DNA from: Streptomyces spinosisporus
Lineage (GTDB): Bacteria; Actinomycetota; Actinomycetes; Streptomycetales; Streptomycetaceae
Direction: 5' to 3'
DNA: 64,000 bases
Assembly: GCF_022698145.1 (NCBI RefSeq)
Contig: NZ_JALDAX010000015.1
Span: 1-64,000 of the forward strand
Below are positions 24,823 through 33,494 of the stretch, in pieces. The position numbers and the translations under genes were made by a program. Positions within the stretch are counted from its first letter, which is position 1. Each line of letters opens with the position of its first letter. The notes under the pieces were generated by a model. That model ran no database searches, was not told the origin of the DNA, and saw only the letters and a program-made list of their open reading frames with translations.

Positions 24823-25419
24823 ATGAGGGACGTGGATCACGAGGCCCCTGTCTATCTGCATCAGCTCCCGGTGCCCGGCGAGGAGCGCTACCTCTCGCTG
24901 GCCCTGGTCAACACCCGTTTCGCGCTCAGCCACGGCACGGTCGACCTGCTCGACGACACCGAGGCCGCCCATCTGTGGCTGGTGCGGCACGAGCTGCTGC
25001 CCGACCGGGTGGCCCTGAACGGTCGGCAGTACGGGCGGCTGCTCGGTCTGCGCGAGGCGCTGCGCGCGCTCTTCGAGGCGTACGGCGCCCAGGGCCGCCC
25101 CGCCGCGGACGACCTCGCCACCCTCAACGCCGCGCTCGCCGCCGCCCCCTCGACCCCGCGGCTCGCCTGGACCGCGGACGGCCCGCACCGCGCCGACGTG
25201 CCCGACACCGCGAACCCGGCCGCAGCCGCGCTCTCCCTGCTGGCCGAGGACGCCACCGACCTGCTCACCGGCGGCGAGGCGGACCAGCTGACCGCGTGTG
25301 CCGCCCGCGGCTGCACCCGGTGGTTCCTGCGCTCCCACGCGGCGCGGCGCTGGTGCACGACCAAGTGCGGGAACCGGGTGCGGGCGGCGCGTGCGTACGA
25401 GGCCCGCAAAGCGCGCTGA
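24823..25419 (+). CDS. CGNR zinc-finger (ABATE) regulator
   Basis: 198 residues from ATG 24823 after AAGGAT. The N-terminal ABATE stress domain (about 20-150) is LSLALVNTRFALSHGTVDLL with a helical middle. The C-terminal zinc finger reads CAARGCTRWFLRSHAARRWCTTKCGNRVRAA, with two CXXXXC-type cysteine pairs and the name-giving CGNR. Proteins with this layout are predicted transcription regulators; few are characterised. It is divergent from the sufS gene, and the inverted repeat between them is its likely target. Its stop codon immediately precedes the argC promoter. Confidence 0.85.
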   Translation: MRDVDHEAPVYLHQLPVPGEERYLSLALVNTRFALSHGTVDLLDDTEAAHLWLVRHELLPDRVALNGRQYGRLLGLREALRALFEAYGAQGRPAADDLATLNAALAAAPSTPRLAWTADGPHRADVPDTANPAAAALSLLAEDATDLLTGGEADQLTACAARGCTRWFLRSHAARRWCTTKCGNRVRAARAYEARKAR

Positions 25420-25454
25420 TTGCATAAACGTGCAGCGAAACGTATAGTCATGCC
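25420..25454 (+). promoter_or_regulatory. argC promoter with ARG-box-like operator
   Basis: TTGCAT (25420-25425) and TATAGT (25443-25448) are separated by 17 bp. The -35 is embedded in TGCATAAACGTGCA (25421-25434), a TGCAT-N4-RTGCA repeat of the kind bound by ArgR in actinomycetes. It begins one base after the CGNR stop. Confidence 0.7.
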
Positions 25455-25471
25455 ATCCAGAGGAGGGTGAC

Positions 25472-26500
25472 ATGGCGGTACGTGCGGCAGTGGCCGGAGC
25501 GAGCGGATACGCGGGCGGAGAGCTCCTGCGGCTGCTCCTGGCGCACCCGGAGACCGAGATCGGGGCCCTGACCGGCAGCTCCAACGCGGGCAGGCGACTC
25601 GGCGCGCTGCAGCCGCATCTGCTGCCGCTGGCCGACCGGGAGCTGCAGGAGACCACGCCCGAGGCCCTCGCCGGACACGACGTCGTCTTCCTCGCCCTGC
25701 CCCACGGCCAGTCCGCCGCCGTCGCCGAACAGCTCGGCCCGGACGTCCTGGTCGTCGACATGGGCGCCGACTTCCGGCTGAAGGACGCGGCCGACTGGGA
25801 GAAGTTCTACGGCTCGCCGCACGCCGGGACCTGGCCCTACGGCCTCCCCGAACTGCCGGGCGCCCGCGCCGCGCTCACGGGGTCCAGGCGCATCGCGGTG
25901 CCCGGCTGCTACCCGACCGCCGTCTCGCTCGCGCTCTTCCCGGCCTACGCCGCCGGACTCGCGAAGAACGAGGCCGTGATCGTCGCCGCCTCCGGCACCT
26001 CCGGCGCGGGCAAGGCGCCCAAGCCGCATCTGCTGGGCAGCGAGGTCATGGGCTCCATGTCGCCGTACGGCGTGGGCGGCGGCCACCGGCACACCCCGGA
26101 GATCATCCAGAACCTCAGCGCGGCGGCCGGGGAGCGGGTCACCGTCTCCTTCACGCCGACCCTCGCGCCGATGCCTCGCGGCATCCTCGCCACCTGCAGC
26201 GCGTCCGCCGTCGAGGGCGTGACGGCCGAGGCCGTTCGCGCCGCCTACGAGAAGGCCTTCGCCGACGAGCCCTTCGTCCATCTGCTCCCCGAGGGCCAGT
26301 GGCCCGCCACGGCGTCCGTTTACGGTTCCAACGCCGTTCAGGTGCAGGTCGCGTACGACGAGGCGGCGGGCCGCATCATCGCGATCAGCGCCATCGACAA
26401 CCTCACCAAGGGCACCGCGGGCGGTGCCGTCCAGAGCATGAACCTCGCCCTCGGTCTCGACGAGACCACCGGGCTGACGACGATCGGAGTTGCGCCGTGA
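25472..26500 (+). CDS. argC: N-acetyl-gamma-glutamyl-phosphate reductase
   Basis: 342 residues. It reduces N-acetylglutamyl phosphate to the semialdehyde with NADPH, step 3 of arginine synthesis. N-terminal Rossmann ASGYAGGELLRLLLAHPE, catalytic cysteine in VPGCYPTAVSLALFP, then GTSGAGKAPKPHLL and GGGHRHTPEI. ATG 25472 follows GAGGAGGGTGAC. First gene of argCJBDR; its stop overlaps the argJ start (GTGA). Confidence 0.97.
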   Translation: MAVRAAVAGASGYAGGELLRLLLAHPETEIGALTGSSNAGRRLGALQPHLLPLADRELQETTPEALAGHDVVFLALPHGQSAAVAEQLGPDVLVVDMGADFRLKDAADWEKFYGSPHAGTWPYGLPELPGARAALTGSRRIAVPGCYPTAVSLALFPAYAAGLAKNEAVIVAASGTSGAGKAPKPHLLGSEVMGSMSPYGVGGGHRHTPEIIQNLSAAAGERVTVSFTPTLAPMPRGILATCSASAVEGVTAEAVRAAYEKAFADEPFVHLLPEGQWPATASVYGSNAVQVQVAYDEAAGRIIAISAIDNLTKGTAGGAVQSMNLALGLDETTGLTTIGVAP

Positions 26501-27648
26501 GCGTGACGGCAGCAAAGGGATTCACGGCGGCGGGCATCGCCGCCGGGATCAAGGAGAACGGCAACCCGGACCTGGCCCTCGTGGTCAACACCGGGCCCCG
26601 CCGCGCCGCCGCCGGCGTCTTCACCTCCAACCGTGTGAAGGCCGCGCCGGTGCTGTGGTCCGAGCAGGTCCTCAAGGGCGGCCAGGTCTCGGCCGTCGTC
26701 CTCAACTCCGGTGGCGCCAACGCCTGTACGGGCCCCAAGGGCTTCCAGGACACGCACGCCACCGCCGAGAAGGTCGCCGAGGTGCTCGGCCGGGGCGCCA
26801 TCGAGGTCGCCGTCTGCTCCACCGGCCTCATCGGAGTCCTGCTCCCGATGGACAAGCTGCTCCCGGGAGTCGAGACGGCCGCCGCCCAGCTCTCCGAGCA
26901 CGGCGGCGAGAAGGCCGCCATCGCCATCAAGACCACCGACACCGTCCACAAGACGTCCGTCGTGACCAGGAACGGCTGGACCGTCGGCGGCATGGCCAAG
27001 GGCGCGGGCATGCTCGCCCCCGGCCTCGCCACCATGCTGGTCGTCCTCACCACGGACGCGGTCGTCGACAGCGACGTACTGGACAAGGCGCTCAGGGACG
27101 CCACGCGCACGACCTTCGACCGCGTGGACTCCGACGGCTGCATGTCCACCAACGACACCGTGCTGCTGCTCAGCTCCGGAAGCGCCGACGTCACCCCGGA
27201 CTACGAGGAGTTCGCCGAGGCCGTACGCCAGGTCTGCGACGACCTCGGGCAGCAGCTGATCCGGGACGCCGAGGGCGCCAGCAAGGACATCAAGGTCGAG
27301 GTGGTGGGCGCCGCCAGCGAGGACGACGCCGTCGAGGTGGGCCGCTCCATCGCCCGCAACAACCTCCTCAAATGCGCCATCCACGGCGAGGACCCCAACT
27401 GGGGCCGGGTGCTCTCCGCGATCGGCACCACGAAGGCCGTCTTCGAGCCCGACCGGCTGAACGTCGCCATCAACGGCGTCTGGGTCTGCAAGAACGGCGG
27501 CGTCGGCGAGGACCGCGACAAGGTCGACATGCGCTACCGCGAGGTGCACATCGTCGCCGACCTCGCCGCCGGGTCCGAGACCGCCACGATCTGGACCAAC
27601 GACCTCACCGCCGACTACGTCCACGAGAACAGCGCCTACTCCTCATGA
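26497..27648 (+). CDS. argJ: bifunctional glutamate N-acetyltransferase / ornithine acetyltransferase
   Basis: 383 residues from GTG 26497, overlapping the argC stop by four bases. It transfers acetyl from N-acetylornithine to glutamate, the recycling route, and in some species also uses acetyl-CoA. The self-cleavage region KGAGMLAPGLATMLVVLTTDA is intact: cleavage before the threonine of ATML gives alpha and beta chains and the Thr nucleophile. VTAAKGFTAAGIAAGIK at the N-terminus and NLLKCAIHGEDPNWGR near the C-terminus are conserved. The presence of argJ fits the absence of argA and argE here. Confidence 0.96.
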   Translation: MSVTAAKGFTAAGIAAGIKENGNPDLALVVNTGPRRAAAGVFTSNRVKAAPVLWSEQVLKGGQVSAVVLNSGGANACTGPKGFQDTHATAEKVAEVLGRGAIEVAVCSTGLIGVLLPMDKLLPGVETAAAQLSEHGGEKAAIAIKTTDTVHKTSVVTRNGWTVGGMAKGAGMLAPGLATMLVVLTTDAVVDSDVLDKALRDATRTTFDRVDSDGCMSTNDTVLLLSSGSADVTPDYEEFAEAVRQVCDDLGQQLIRDAEGASKDIKVEVVGAASEDDAVEVGRSIARNNLLKCAIHGEDPNWGRVLSAIGTTKAVFEPDRLNVAINGVWVCKNGGVGEDRDKVDMRYREVHIVADLAAGSETATIWTNDLTADYVHENSAYSS

Positions 27649-28574
27649 ACCATCCCACGCGGAAACACACCGCACTGCCCAAGGCCCGCATCCTCATCGA
27701 GGCGCTGCCCTGGCTGGTCCGGCACAACGGCAAAACGGTCGTCATCAAGTTCGGCGGCAACGCCATGATCGACGAGGACCTCAAGGCCGCGTTCGCCCAG
27801 GACGTCGTCTTCCTGCACCACGCCGGGCTCAAGCCGGTCGTCGTGCACGGCGGCGGCCCCCAGATCAGCGCTGCGCTCGACAAGCACGGCATCGTCAGCG
27901 AGTTCAAGGCAGGCCTGAGGGTCACCACCGAGGACGCCATGGACGTCGTACGGATGGTGCTGGCCGGGCAGGTGCAGCGCGAGCTGGTCAACCTGCTCAA
28001 CGAACACGGGCCGCTGGCCGTGGGGTTGACGGGCGAGGACGCGCACACCATCACCGCCACCAAGCACCAGCCCGAGATCGACGGCGAGTTGGTCGACATC
28101 GGGCGGGTGGGCGAGATCACCGAGATCGACACGGGCGCGATCGAGGCACTGCTCGCCGACGGCCGCATCCCGGTCGTCTCGTCGATCGCCCGTAGCCAGG
28201 ACGACGGACATGTCTACAACGTCAATGCTGATACGGCGGCTGCGGCACTCGCTGCTGCTCTTGGCGCCGAAACGCTCATGGTCCTCACGGACGTCGAGGG
28301 CCTTTACGAGGACTGGCCGAACAGCGACGAGGTGATCAGCCGCCTCACCGCCTCCCAGCTGGAGAAGCTGCTGCCGGATCTGAGCTCCGGCATGGTGCCG
28401 AAGATGGAGGGCTGCCTGTACGCGGTGCGCCACGGCGTCAACACCGCCCGCGTCATCGACGGCCGGGTCCCGCACTCGATCCTGCTGGAGATCTTCACCG
28501 ACGAGGGCATCGGCACGATGGTCGTGCCCGACGAACACGTCGTGCCCGACGAACAAGAGGGGGATGCCGTATGA
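27645..28574 (+). CDS. argB: acetylglutamate kinase
   Basis: 309 residues from ATG 27645, overlapping the argJ stop (ATGA). It phosphorylates N-acetylglutamate, the usual control point. Motifs: VVIKFGGNAMID (ATP site), VVHGGGPQISAALDKHG (substrate), NVNADTAAAALAAALGAE, MVPKMEGCLYAVRHGV. The N-terminal extension (about 25 residues) and the C-terminal FTDEGIGTMVV are features of arginine-inhibited hexameric enzymes. It overlaps argD by four bases. Confidence 0.97.
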   Translation: MNHPTRKHTALPKARILIEALPWLVRHNGKTVVIKFGGNAMIDEDLKAAFAQDVVFLHHAGLKPVVVHGGGPQISAALDKHGIVSEFKAGLRVTTEDAMDVVRMVLAGQVQRELVNLLNEHGPLAVGLTGEDAHTITATKHQPEIDGELVDIGRVGEITEIDTGAIEALLADGRIPVVSSIARSQDDGHVYNVNADTAAAALAAALGAETLMVLTDVEGLYEDWPNSDEVISRLTASQLEKLLPDLSSGMVPKMEGCLYAVRHGVNTARVIDGRVPHSILLEIFTDEGIGTMVVPDEHVVPDEQEGDAV

Positions 28575-29767
28575 CCGCCCATCAGGAGTACGCCGAGCGG
28601 TGGCAGGGCTCGCTCATGAACAACTACGGCACCCCGCTGCTGCCCCTCGTGCGCGGCGAGGGCACCAAGGTGTGGGACGCCGACGGCAACGAGTACCTCG
28701 ACTTCGTCGGCGGCATCGCCGTCAACGCGCTCGGCCACGCCCACCCGGCGATCGTCGAGGCCGTCAGCACCCAGATCGCCTCCCTCGGCCACATCTCCAA
28801 CTTCTTCATGGCCGACCCCACGGTCACGCTCGCCGAACGGCTGCTGAGCCTGTTCGGCCGCGAGGGCAGGGTCTTCTTCTGCAACTCCGGGGCCGAGGCC
28901 AACGAGGCCGCCTTCAAGATCGGCCGGCTGACCGGGCGTACGCATGTCGTGGCCACCCAGGACGCCTTCCACGGCCGCACCATGGGCGCCCTCGCGATGA
29001 CCGGCCAGCAGGGCAAGCGGGAGCCCTTCCTGCCGCTGCCCGGCAACGTCACGCATGTGCCGTTCGGTGACGCGCAGGCCCTCGCGGCCGCCGTCACCGA
29101 CGAGACCGCGCTGGTGATCCTGGAGCCGATCCAGGGCGAGATCGGCGTCGTCACCCCGCCGCCCGGCTATCTCAAGGCCGCCCGCGCGATCACCGCCGCG
29201 ACCGGCGCGCTGCTCGTCCTCGACGAGGTGCAGACCGGCATCGGGCGCACCGGGCACTGGTTCGAGTACCAGGCGCACGAGGGCGTCCTGCCGGACGTCG
29301 TCACCCTCGCCAAGGGCCTCGGCGGCGGGCTGCCGCTCGGCGCGACCGTCGCCTTCGGCCGGGCCGCCGAGCTGCTGCAGCCCGGCCACCACGGCACGAC
29401 CTTCGGCGGCAACCCGGTCGCCTGCGCCGCCGGACTCGCCGTGCTCGACACCATCGAGAACGAGGGGCTGCTGGAGAACGTCAAGCGGCAGAGCGAGAGG
29501 TTGCGGGACGGAATCGAGTCCCTGGGCAACCCGTCGATCGCCCATGTCCGGGGTGCGGGCCTCCTCCTGGGTATCGTGCTCACCGAGCCGCTCGCGCCCC
29601 AGGTGCGACAGGCGGCTCAGGAGGCCGGATTCCTGGTGAACGCGCCCGCGCCCGACGTCGTACGGCTGATGCCGCCGCTGAATCTCCGCGACGACGAGGT
29701 GGACGCGTTCCTCGGGGCACTTCCCGGCGTCCTGGACCGAGCACACGGGGACGGATCCGGAGAATGA
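28571..29767 (+). CDS. argD: acetylornithine aminotransferase
   Basis: 398 residues from ATG 28571 (ATGA with argB). A class III PLP aminotransferase making N-acetylornithine from the semialdehyde. Motifs: DFVGGIAVNALGHAHPAIVEA, FFCNSGAEANEAAFKIGR, AFHGRTMGALAMTG, LDEVQTGIGRTGHWF, and the PLP lysine in TLAKGLGGGLPLGA. It could also serve lysine synthesis (succinyl-DAP), as ArgD often does. argR starts 8 bp later. Confidence 0.96.
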   Translation: MTAHQEYAERWQGSLMNNYGTPLLPLVRGEGTKVWDADGNEYLDFVGGIAVNALGHAHPAIVEAVSTQIASLGHISNFFMADPTVTLAERLLSLFGREGRVFFCNSGAEANEAAFKIGRLTGRTHVVATQDAFHGRTMGALAMTGQQGKREPFLPLPGNVTHVPFGDAQALAAAVTDETALVILEPIQGEIGVVTPPPGYLKAARAITAATGALLVLDEVQTGIGRTGHWFEYQAHEGVLPDVVTLAKGLGGGLPLGATVAFGRAAELLQPGHHGTTFGGNPVACAAGLAVLDTIENEGLLENVKRQSERLRDGIESLGNPSIAHVRGAGLLLGIVLTEPLAPQVRQAAQEAGFLVNAPAPDVVRLMPPLNLRDDEVDAFLGALPGVLDRAHGDGSGE

Positions 29768-29774
29768 GACGACG

Positions 29775-30314
29775 ATGAGCCAGGCCGAGGACGACGCACA
29801 GCACGCCGGGCCTGCCGTGCCGCAGACCCGCACCGCACGCCACCGCCGGATCGTGGACATCCTCAACCGGCAACCGGTGCGCTCCCAGAGCCAGTTGGCG
29901 AAGCTGCTCGCCGACGACGGGCTGACCGTCACGCAGGCGACGCTCTCCCGGGACCTGGACGAGCTGAACGCGGTGAAGATCCGCAACAACGACGGCGACC
30001 TCATCTACGCGGTCCCCAGCGAGGGCGGCTTCCGCACCCCGCGGGCCCCGCTCGGCGAGTCGGCGAAGGAGGAGCGGATGCGGCGGCTCTCCCAGGAGCT
30101 GCTGATCTCCGCGGAGGCCTCGGCGAACCTGGTCGTGCTGCGGACGCCCCCGGGCGCCGCCCAGTTCCTGGCCTCGGCCATCGACCAGGCCGAGCTGCAC
30201 GACATCCTCGGCACCATCGCGGGCGACGACACCCTGCTGCTGATCAGCCGGGAGCCCACCGGCGGCCAGGCCCTGGCGGAGCATCTGCTGCGCCTGGCGC
30301 AGAACGGGCACTGA
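29775..30314 (+). CDS. argR: arginine repressor
   Basis: 179 residues. N-terminal winged helix (about 15-85): RHRRIVDILNRQPVRSQSQLAKLLADDGLTVTQATLSRDLDEL. C-terminal hexamerisation and arginine-binding domain (about 110-179) with NLVVLRTPPGAAQFLASAIDQ and ILGTIAGDDTLLLISR. It represses arginine genes when arginine is plentiful; ARG-box-like sites lie at the argC and argH promoters in this window, so it likely controls both and itself. Last gene of the operon; strong terminator behind. Confidence 0.95.
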   Translation: MSQAEDDAQHAGPAVPQTRTARHRRIVDILNRQPVRSQSQLAKLLADDGLTVTQATLSRDLDELNAVKIRNNDGDLIYAVPSEGGFRTPRAPLGESAKEERMRRLSQELLISAEASANLVVLRTPPGAAQFLASAIDQAELHDILGTIAGDDTLLLISREPTGGQALAEHLLRLAQNGH

Positions 30315-30354
30315 GCGCTGCCCGGCCGAACGGCACGGCCACCGGCACGAACGA

Positions 30355-30390
30355 GTCCGGGGCGCACGGATGTCCCGTGGCGCCCCGGAC
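30355..30390. terminator. terminator of argCJBDR
   Basis: GTCCGGGGCGC (30355-30365) pairs with GCGCCCCGGAC (30380-30390), with ACGG/CCGT extending the stem inward. It separates argR from the convergent apbE gene. Confidence 0.8.
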
Positions 30391-30431
30391 CCGCATGGGG
30401 GTTCGTCCCGCCCGTCCGCTCCCGGCAGGGC

Positions 30432-31235
30432 TCAGCCCAGGCGGGCCGCCAACCCTCCGGTGCAGCGCACCTCGTCGCCCGCCGTGATCAGCAGTCCCTC
30501 CACGTCCGGCAGGGACTCCAGCCAGCGCAGCCCCGCCCTCGATCCCATCGCGAAGGCGGCCGTGGCCCAGCAGTCGGCCCAGGTCAGCGTGGGCGCCACC
30601 ACCGTCACCGCGACCAGGTCGGTCACCGCGGAGCGGCCCGTGCGCGGGTCGACGATATGGGCGCCGCGCTCATAGCTGCCGGACGTCGCCACCGCCAGCT
30701 CGTCCGCGCCCGCCGAGGAGACGACCGCCGCGAGACCGCCCGGACGCAGCGGGTCGGCCACCCCGACCCGCCAGGGCCGGTGCGGCTCGGGCGCCCCGAG
30801 CAGCTGGACGTCGCCGCCGCCGTTCATGCTCACCCCGCACACGCCGGGGGTCGACGCGAGGAGCCGCGCCGCGCGCTCGGCGGCCCAGCCCTTGACGATG
30901 CCGGTCGGATCCAGCCGCCCTTCGTAGCGCATGCTGAACCAGCCGTCGCTCACCCGCTCCGCCTCGGCACCCAGTTCGAGCACCTCCGCGACCTCGGGCG
31001 CGCAGTCGGCGACGGTCAGCTCACCGCGCGAGAGCCGGGCGAGCTGGCTGTCGTCGCGGTACATGCTGAACACCTCGTTGACCCGGTGCAGCCCGGCGAC
31101 CGCCTTCTCCAGCGCCGCCTGCACCGCACCGGGCCGCCCGCCGCGGACGTCGAAGGAGAAGACGGTCCCCATGACCTCCTCCGCATGACGTACCGCGGCG
31201 GGGGCTTCAGCCGATTCGGCCACCGACTCAGCCAC
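30432..31235 (-). CDS. apbE: ApbE-type FAD:protein FMN transferase
   Basis: 267 residues from ATG 31235, overlapping the FMN-binding gene by 8 bp, so the two are coupled. ApbE uses FAD to attach FMN covalently to Thr/Ser of FMN-binding proteins, outside the membrane in many bacteria. Motifs: MGTVFSFDV, DPTGIVKGWAAERAARLL, VSMNGGGDVQLLG (flavin site), AHIVDPRTGRSA and WADCWATAAFAMG. No clear signal peptide is visible, so either a non-classical route or cytoplasmic modification before export must be assumed. The three flavinylation motifs encoded next door are its obvious substrates. Confidence 0.92.
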   Translation of the reverse strand: MAESVAESAEAPAAVRHAEEVMGTVFSFDVRGGRPGAVQAALEKAVAGLHRVNEVFSMYRDDSQLARLSRGELTVADCAPEVAEVLELGAEAERVSDGWFSMRYEGRLDPTGIVKGWAAERAARLLASTPGVCGVSMNGGGDVQLLGAPEPHRPWRVGVADPLRPGGLAAVVSSAGADELAVATSGSYERGAHIVDPRTGRSAVTDLVAVTVVAPTLTWADCWATAAFAMGSRAGLRWLESLPDVEGLLITAGDEVRCTGGLAARLG

Positions 31236-32007
31236 CGGCCTGATCCAGCGCCGACTGCAGCGACTGCTTGTACCCGGCGCTGGTGTACGAGGCGCCCGAC
31301 ACCGAGTCGATGTCCGCGCTGCCGGCCGCCACCGCCTCCTGGTTGAGCTTCGGGACGGCCAGCGCGGTCTTCTGGTCGCTGGTGCCGCCCTCGGGTGCCT
31401 GCACCGCGTCGGCCTTGGTGATCTTTCCGTTGCTGACGGTGATACGGACCTGCACGGGCCCGTACTGGGTCTGCACGACCTTGCCGGTGACGGTCTTCGC
31501 CTGCGAGGCGCCGCCGCCCTGCGAGGAGCCGCTGCCCTGCGAAGCCCCGGCGCTCGCCTTCATCTTGTCGATCGCCGACTGCAGCGACTTCTTGTAGCCG
31601 GTGCTGGTGTACGTCGCCCCCGAGACCGAGTCGATCTGCGCGCTCTGCTCGGCGACCGCCTCCTGGTTGAGCTTGGGCACGGCCAGTGCGGTCTTCTGGT
31701 CGCTGGTGCCGCCCTTGGGTGCCTGCACCGCGTCGGCCTTGGTGATCTTGCCGTTGCTGACGGTCAGCCGTACCTGGACGTTGCCGTACTGGGTCTGGAC
31801 CACCGCACCGTCGACGGTGCCCGACCCGGCTCCGGCGGCGCCGCCCTGCGGTGACTCCTGTGCCGCCGCGCTCTGCTGCGGGGCCGTGCCGCCCGCCGCC
31901 TCGGCGTTCGGGTCGGACGCCGGTTTCAGCGACAGCATCAGCACGACGCCCGACACGGTGGCGGCGGTGGCCAGCACGACACGCCGGATGGGATGACTCT
32001 TCCTCAT
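31228..32007 (-). CDS. membrane-anchored protein with two tandem FMN-binding domains
   Basis: 259 residues from ATG 32007 (AGGAG 11 bp upstream). An N-terminal membrane helix (about 8-27) anchors a Pro/Ala/Gln-rich linker and two FMN_bind domains, about 63-150 and 172-257, nearly the same sequence (VVQTQYGxVQVRxTVSNG, KITKADAVQAP, GGTSDQKTALAVPKLNQEA). Each ends in the flavinylation motif: SGATYT (129-134) and SGASYT (237-242), where the last Thr is the expected FMN attachment site. Two covalent flavins in one chain suggests an electron relay from the reductase encoded upstream. The domain duplication is also visible in the DNA, at about 31270-31470 and 31600-31800. Confidence 0.9.
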   Translation of the reverse strand: MRKSHPIRRVVLATAATVSGVVLMLSLKPASDPNAEAAGGTAPQQSAAAQESPQGGAAGAGSGTVDGAVVQTQYGNVQVRLTVSNGKITKADAVQAPKGGTSDQKTALAVPKLNQEAVAEQSAQIDSVSGATYTSTGYKKSLQSAIDKMKASAGASQGSGSSQGGGASQAKTVTGKVVQTQYGPVQVRITVSNGKITKADAVQAPEGGTSDQKTALAVPKLNQEAVAAGSADIDSVSGASYTSAGYKQSLQSALDQAGG

Positions 32008-32036
32008 CGGTTCCCAGACTCCTGAAGTCCCGTCGC

Positions 32037-33419
32037 TCACATCTCGAACGACTCGTGATGGATGCGGCGGGCGGGCACTCCCGCTCCGCGCAGTGCTTCG
32101 TACACGGTCTGCGCGAAGCCGGCCGGCCCGCACATGAACACGTCGTGCTTGTCGATGTCGGGCAGTTTCTGCTTCAGCCGCTCCGCCGAGATGTCGGGGC
32201 GCTCCCCGTCCGGGCTGTTGACCGCGTACATCAGCCGCGCCCCGCGGTCGTCCGCGATGGCCGCCAGCTCGTCCCAAAGGGCCAGGTCCTGCGTGGTGTT
32301 GGCCCGGTAGAGCAGCGTGATGTCGCCGGACGCGCCCGGCAGCGTCTCGAACAGCGCCCGCATCGGCGTGATGCCGACGCCGCCCGCGACCAGCAGCACC
32401 TTGCCGCGGCTGCGCCGCTGGGCGGTCATCGCGCCGTAGGGACCCTCGGCCCACACCCTGGTCCCGGGCGTCAGTTCGCGCAGCCGGGCGCTGTGGTCGC
32501 CGATCGCCTTCACGGTGATCCGCAGCACGTCGGGGCGGGGAGCCGCCGACAGCGAGTACGGGTGGGAGCTGAACCGCATGCCCGGCGCGAGGAACCGCCA
32601 GCGGAAGAACTGTCCCGCCTCGGCGCCCATCCGGTGCAGCTTGCGCCCGCCGATCAGCACCGACACGATGCCCGGCGTCTCCTCGATGACCGCCTCGACC
32701 CGCATGCGGTGACGCAGGTTGAGCCGGATCGGCGTGAGGATGCGGTACCAGAGCACCAGCGCGGTGACGACGCCGTAGAGGGCGTACCAGAAGGTCTTCG
32801 CCATCGGCTCGACCGCGAAGTCGTTGCCGGTGGTGATCTGGTGCCAGAACGTCAGGAACACGGCCGCGTACGTCAGCAGATGGACGTGGTACCAGGTGTC
32901 GTACGGCAGCCTGCGCCTGACCGGGGCGATCGACGTCAGCCCGATGAGCACGAACAGGCCCGCGCCGATGGCCGCCTTGCCCATGTCCGGCAGCTGATTG
33001 ATGGAGTCGATCGTCTGCTGGACGATGTCGCCGAGCGACTTGCCGGCCTGCAGCGCATAGCCCCACATGGTGAGGAAGACGTGCGCGACGATCAGACTGA
33101 GCGTGTAGCGGCCGCTCATCGCGTGCCAGCGCGCCACCCGGTCGGAGCCGACGCGCCGTTCCAGCGCGGGCACGCGCGCCATCTGCAGCACCACGAGCGC
33201 CATCAGATAGCCGGCGAGCAGACCGGTGATCCGGCCCGCGTTGAGGATCTTGCCGTTGTTGTCGGCGATCGACGGCGTGTTGTGCCACCACAGCCACAGC
33301 ACACCGACCGCGCCGGCTCCCACGGCCAGCAGCAGGGCGGTCGCCGGGGAGCGGCGCGGGCGGATGCGGCGCATCGTCTGGCGGCGGGCGGCGCGGCCGC
33401 CTGCGAGCGTGGTGGTCAC
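32037..33419 (-). CDS. ferric-reductase-like membrane flavoprotein (copy 1)
   Basis: 460 residues. Residues about 25-225 hold six hydrophobic helices with paired histidines (WHAMSGRY and VAHVFLTMWGY; YHVHLLTYAAVFLTFWHQ) expected to bind two b-type hemes. Then an FAD-binding barrel (HPYSLSAAPRPD, FFRWRFL) and an NAD(P)H domain (GPYGAMTAQ, LLVAGGVGITPMRALFE, FMCGPAGFAQTVYEAL, ending HHESFEM). It would carry electrons from cytoplasmic NAD(P)H across the membrane to the FMN-binding protein made by the next gene. 49-50% of positions look identical by eye to copy 2; not computed. Confidence 0.88.
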   Translation of the reverse strand: MTTTLAGGRAARRQTMRRIRPRRSPATALLLAVGAGAVGVLWLWWHNTPSIADNNGKILNAGRITGLLAGYLMALVVLQMARVPALERRVGSDRVARWHAMSGRYTLSLIVAHVFLTMWGYALQAGKSLGDIVQQTIDSINQLPDMGKAAIGAGLFVLIGLTSIAPVRRRLPYDTWYHVHLLTYAAVFLTFWHQITTGNDFAVEPMAKTFWYALYGVVTALVLWYRILTPIRLNLRHRMRVEAVIEETPGIVSVLIGGRKLHRMGAEAGQFFRWRFLAPGMRFSSHPYSLSAAPRPDVLRITVKAIGDHSARLRELTPGTRVWAEGPYGAMTAQRRSRGKVLLVAGGVGITPMRALFETLPGASGDITLLYRANTTQDLALWDELAAIADDRGARLMYAVNSPDGERPDISAERLKQKLPDIDKHDVFMCGPAGFAQTVYEALRGAGVPARRIHHESFEM

Positions 33420-33494
33420 TGTTCCTCCGGGGCGGGGGCAAGGGGGTCGACGTGGTCCCTTGGCCCTGGAATACGTGCCGGGGCGCAGGAGTGT

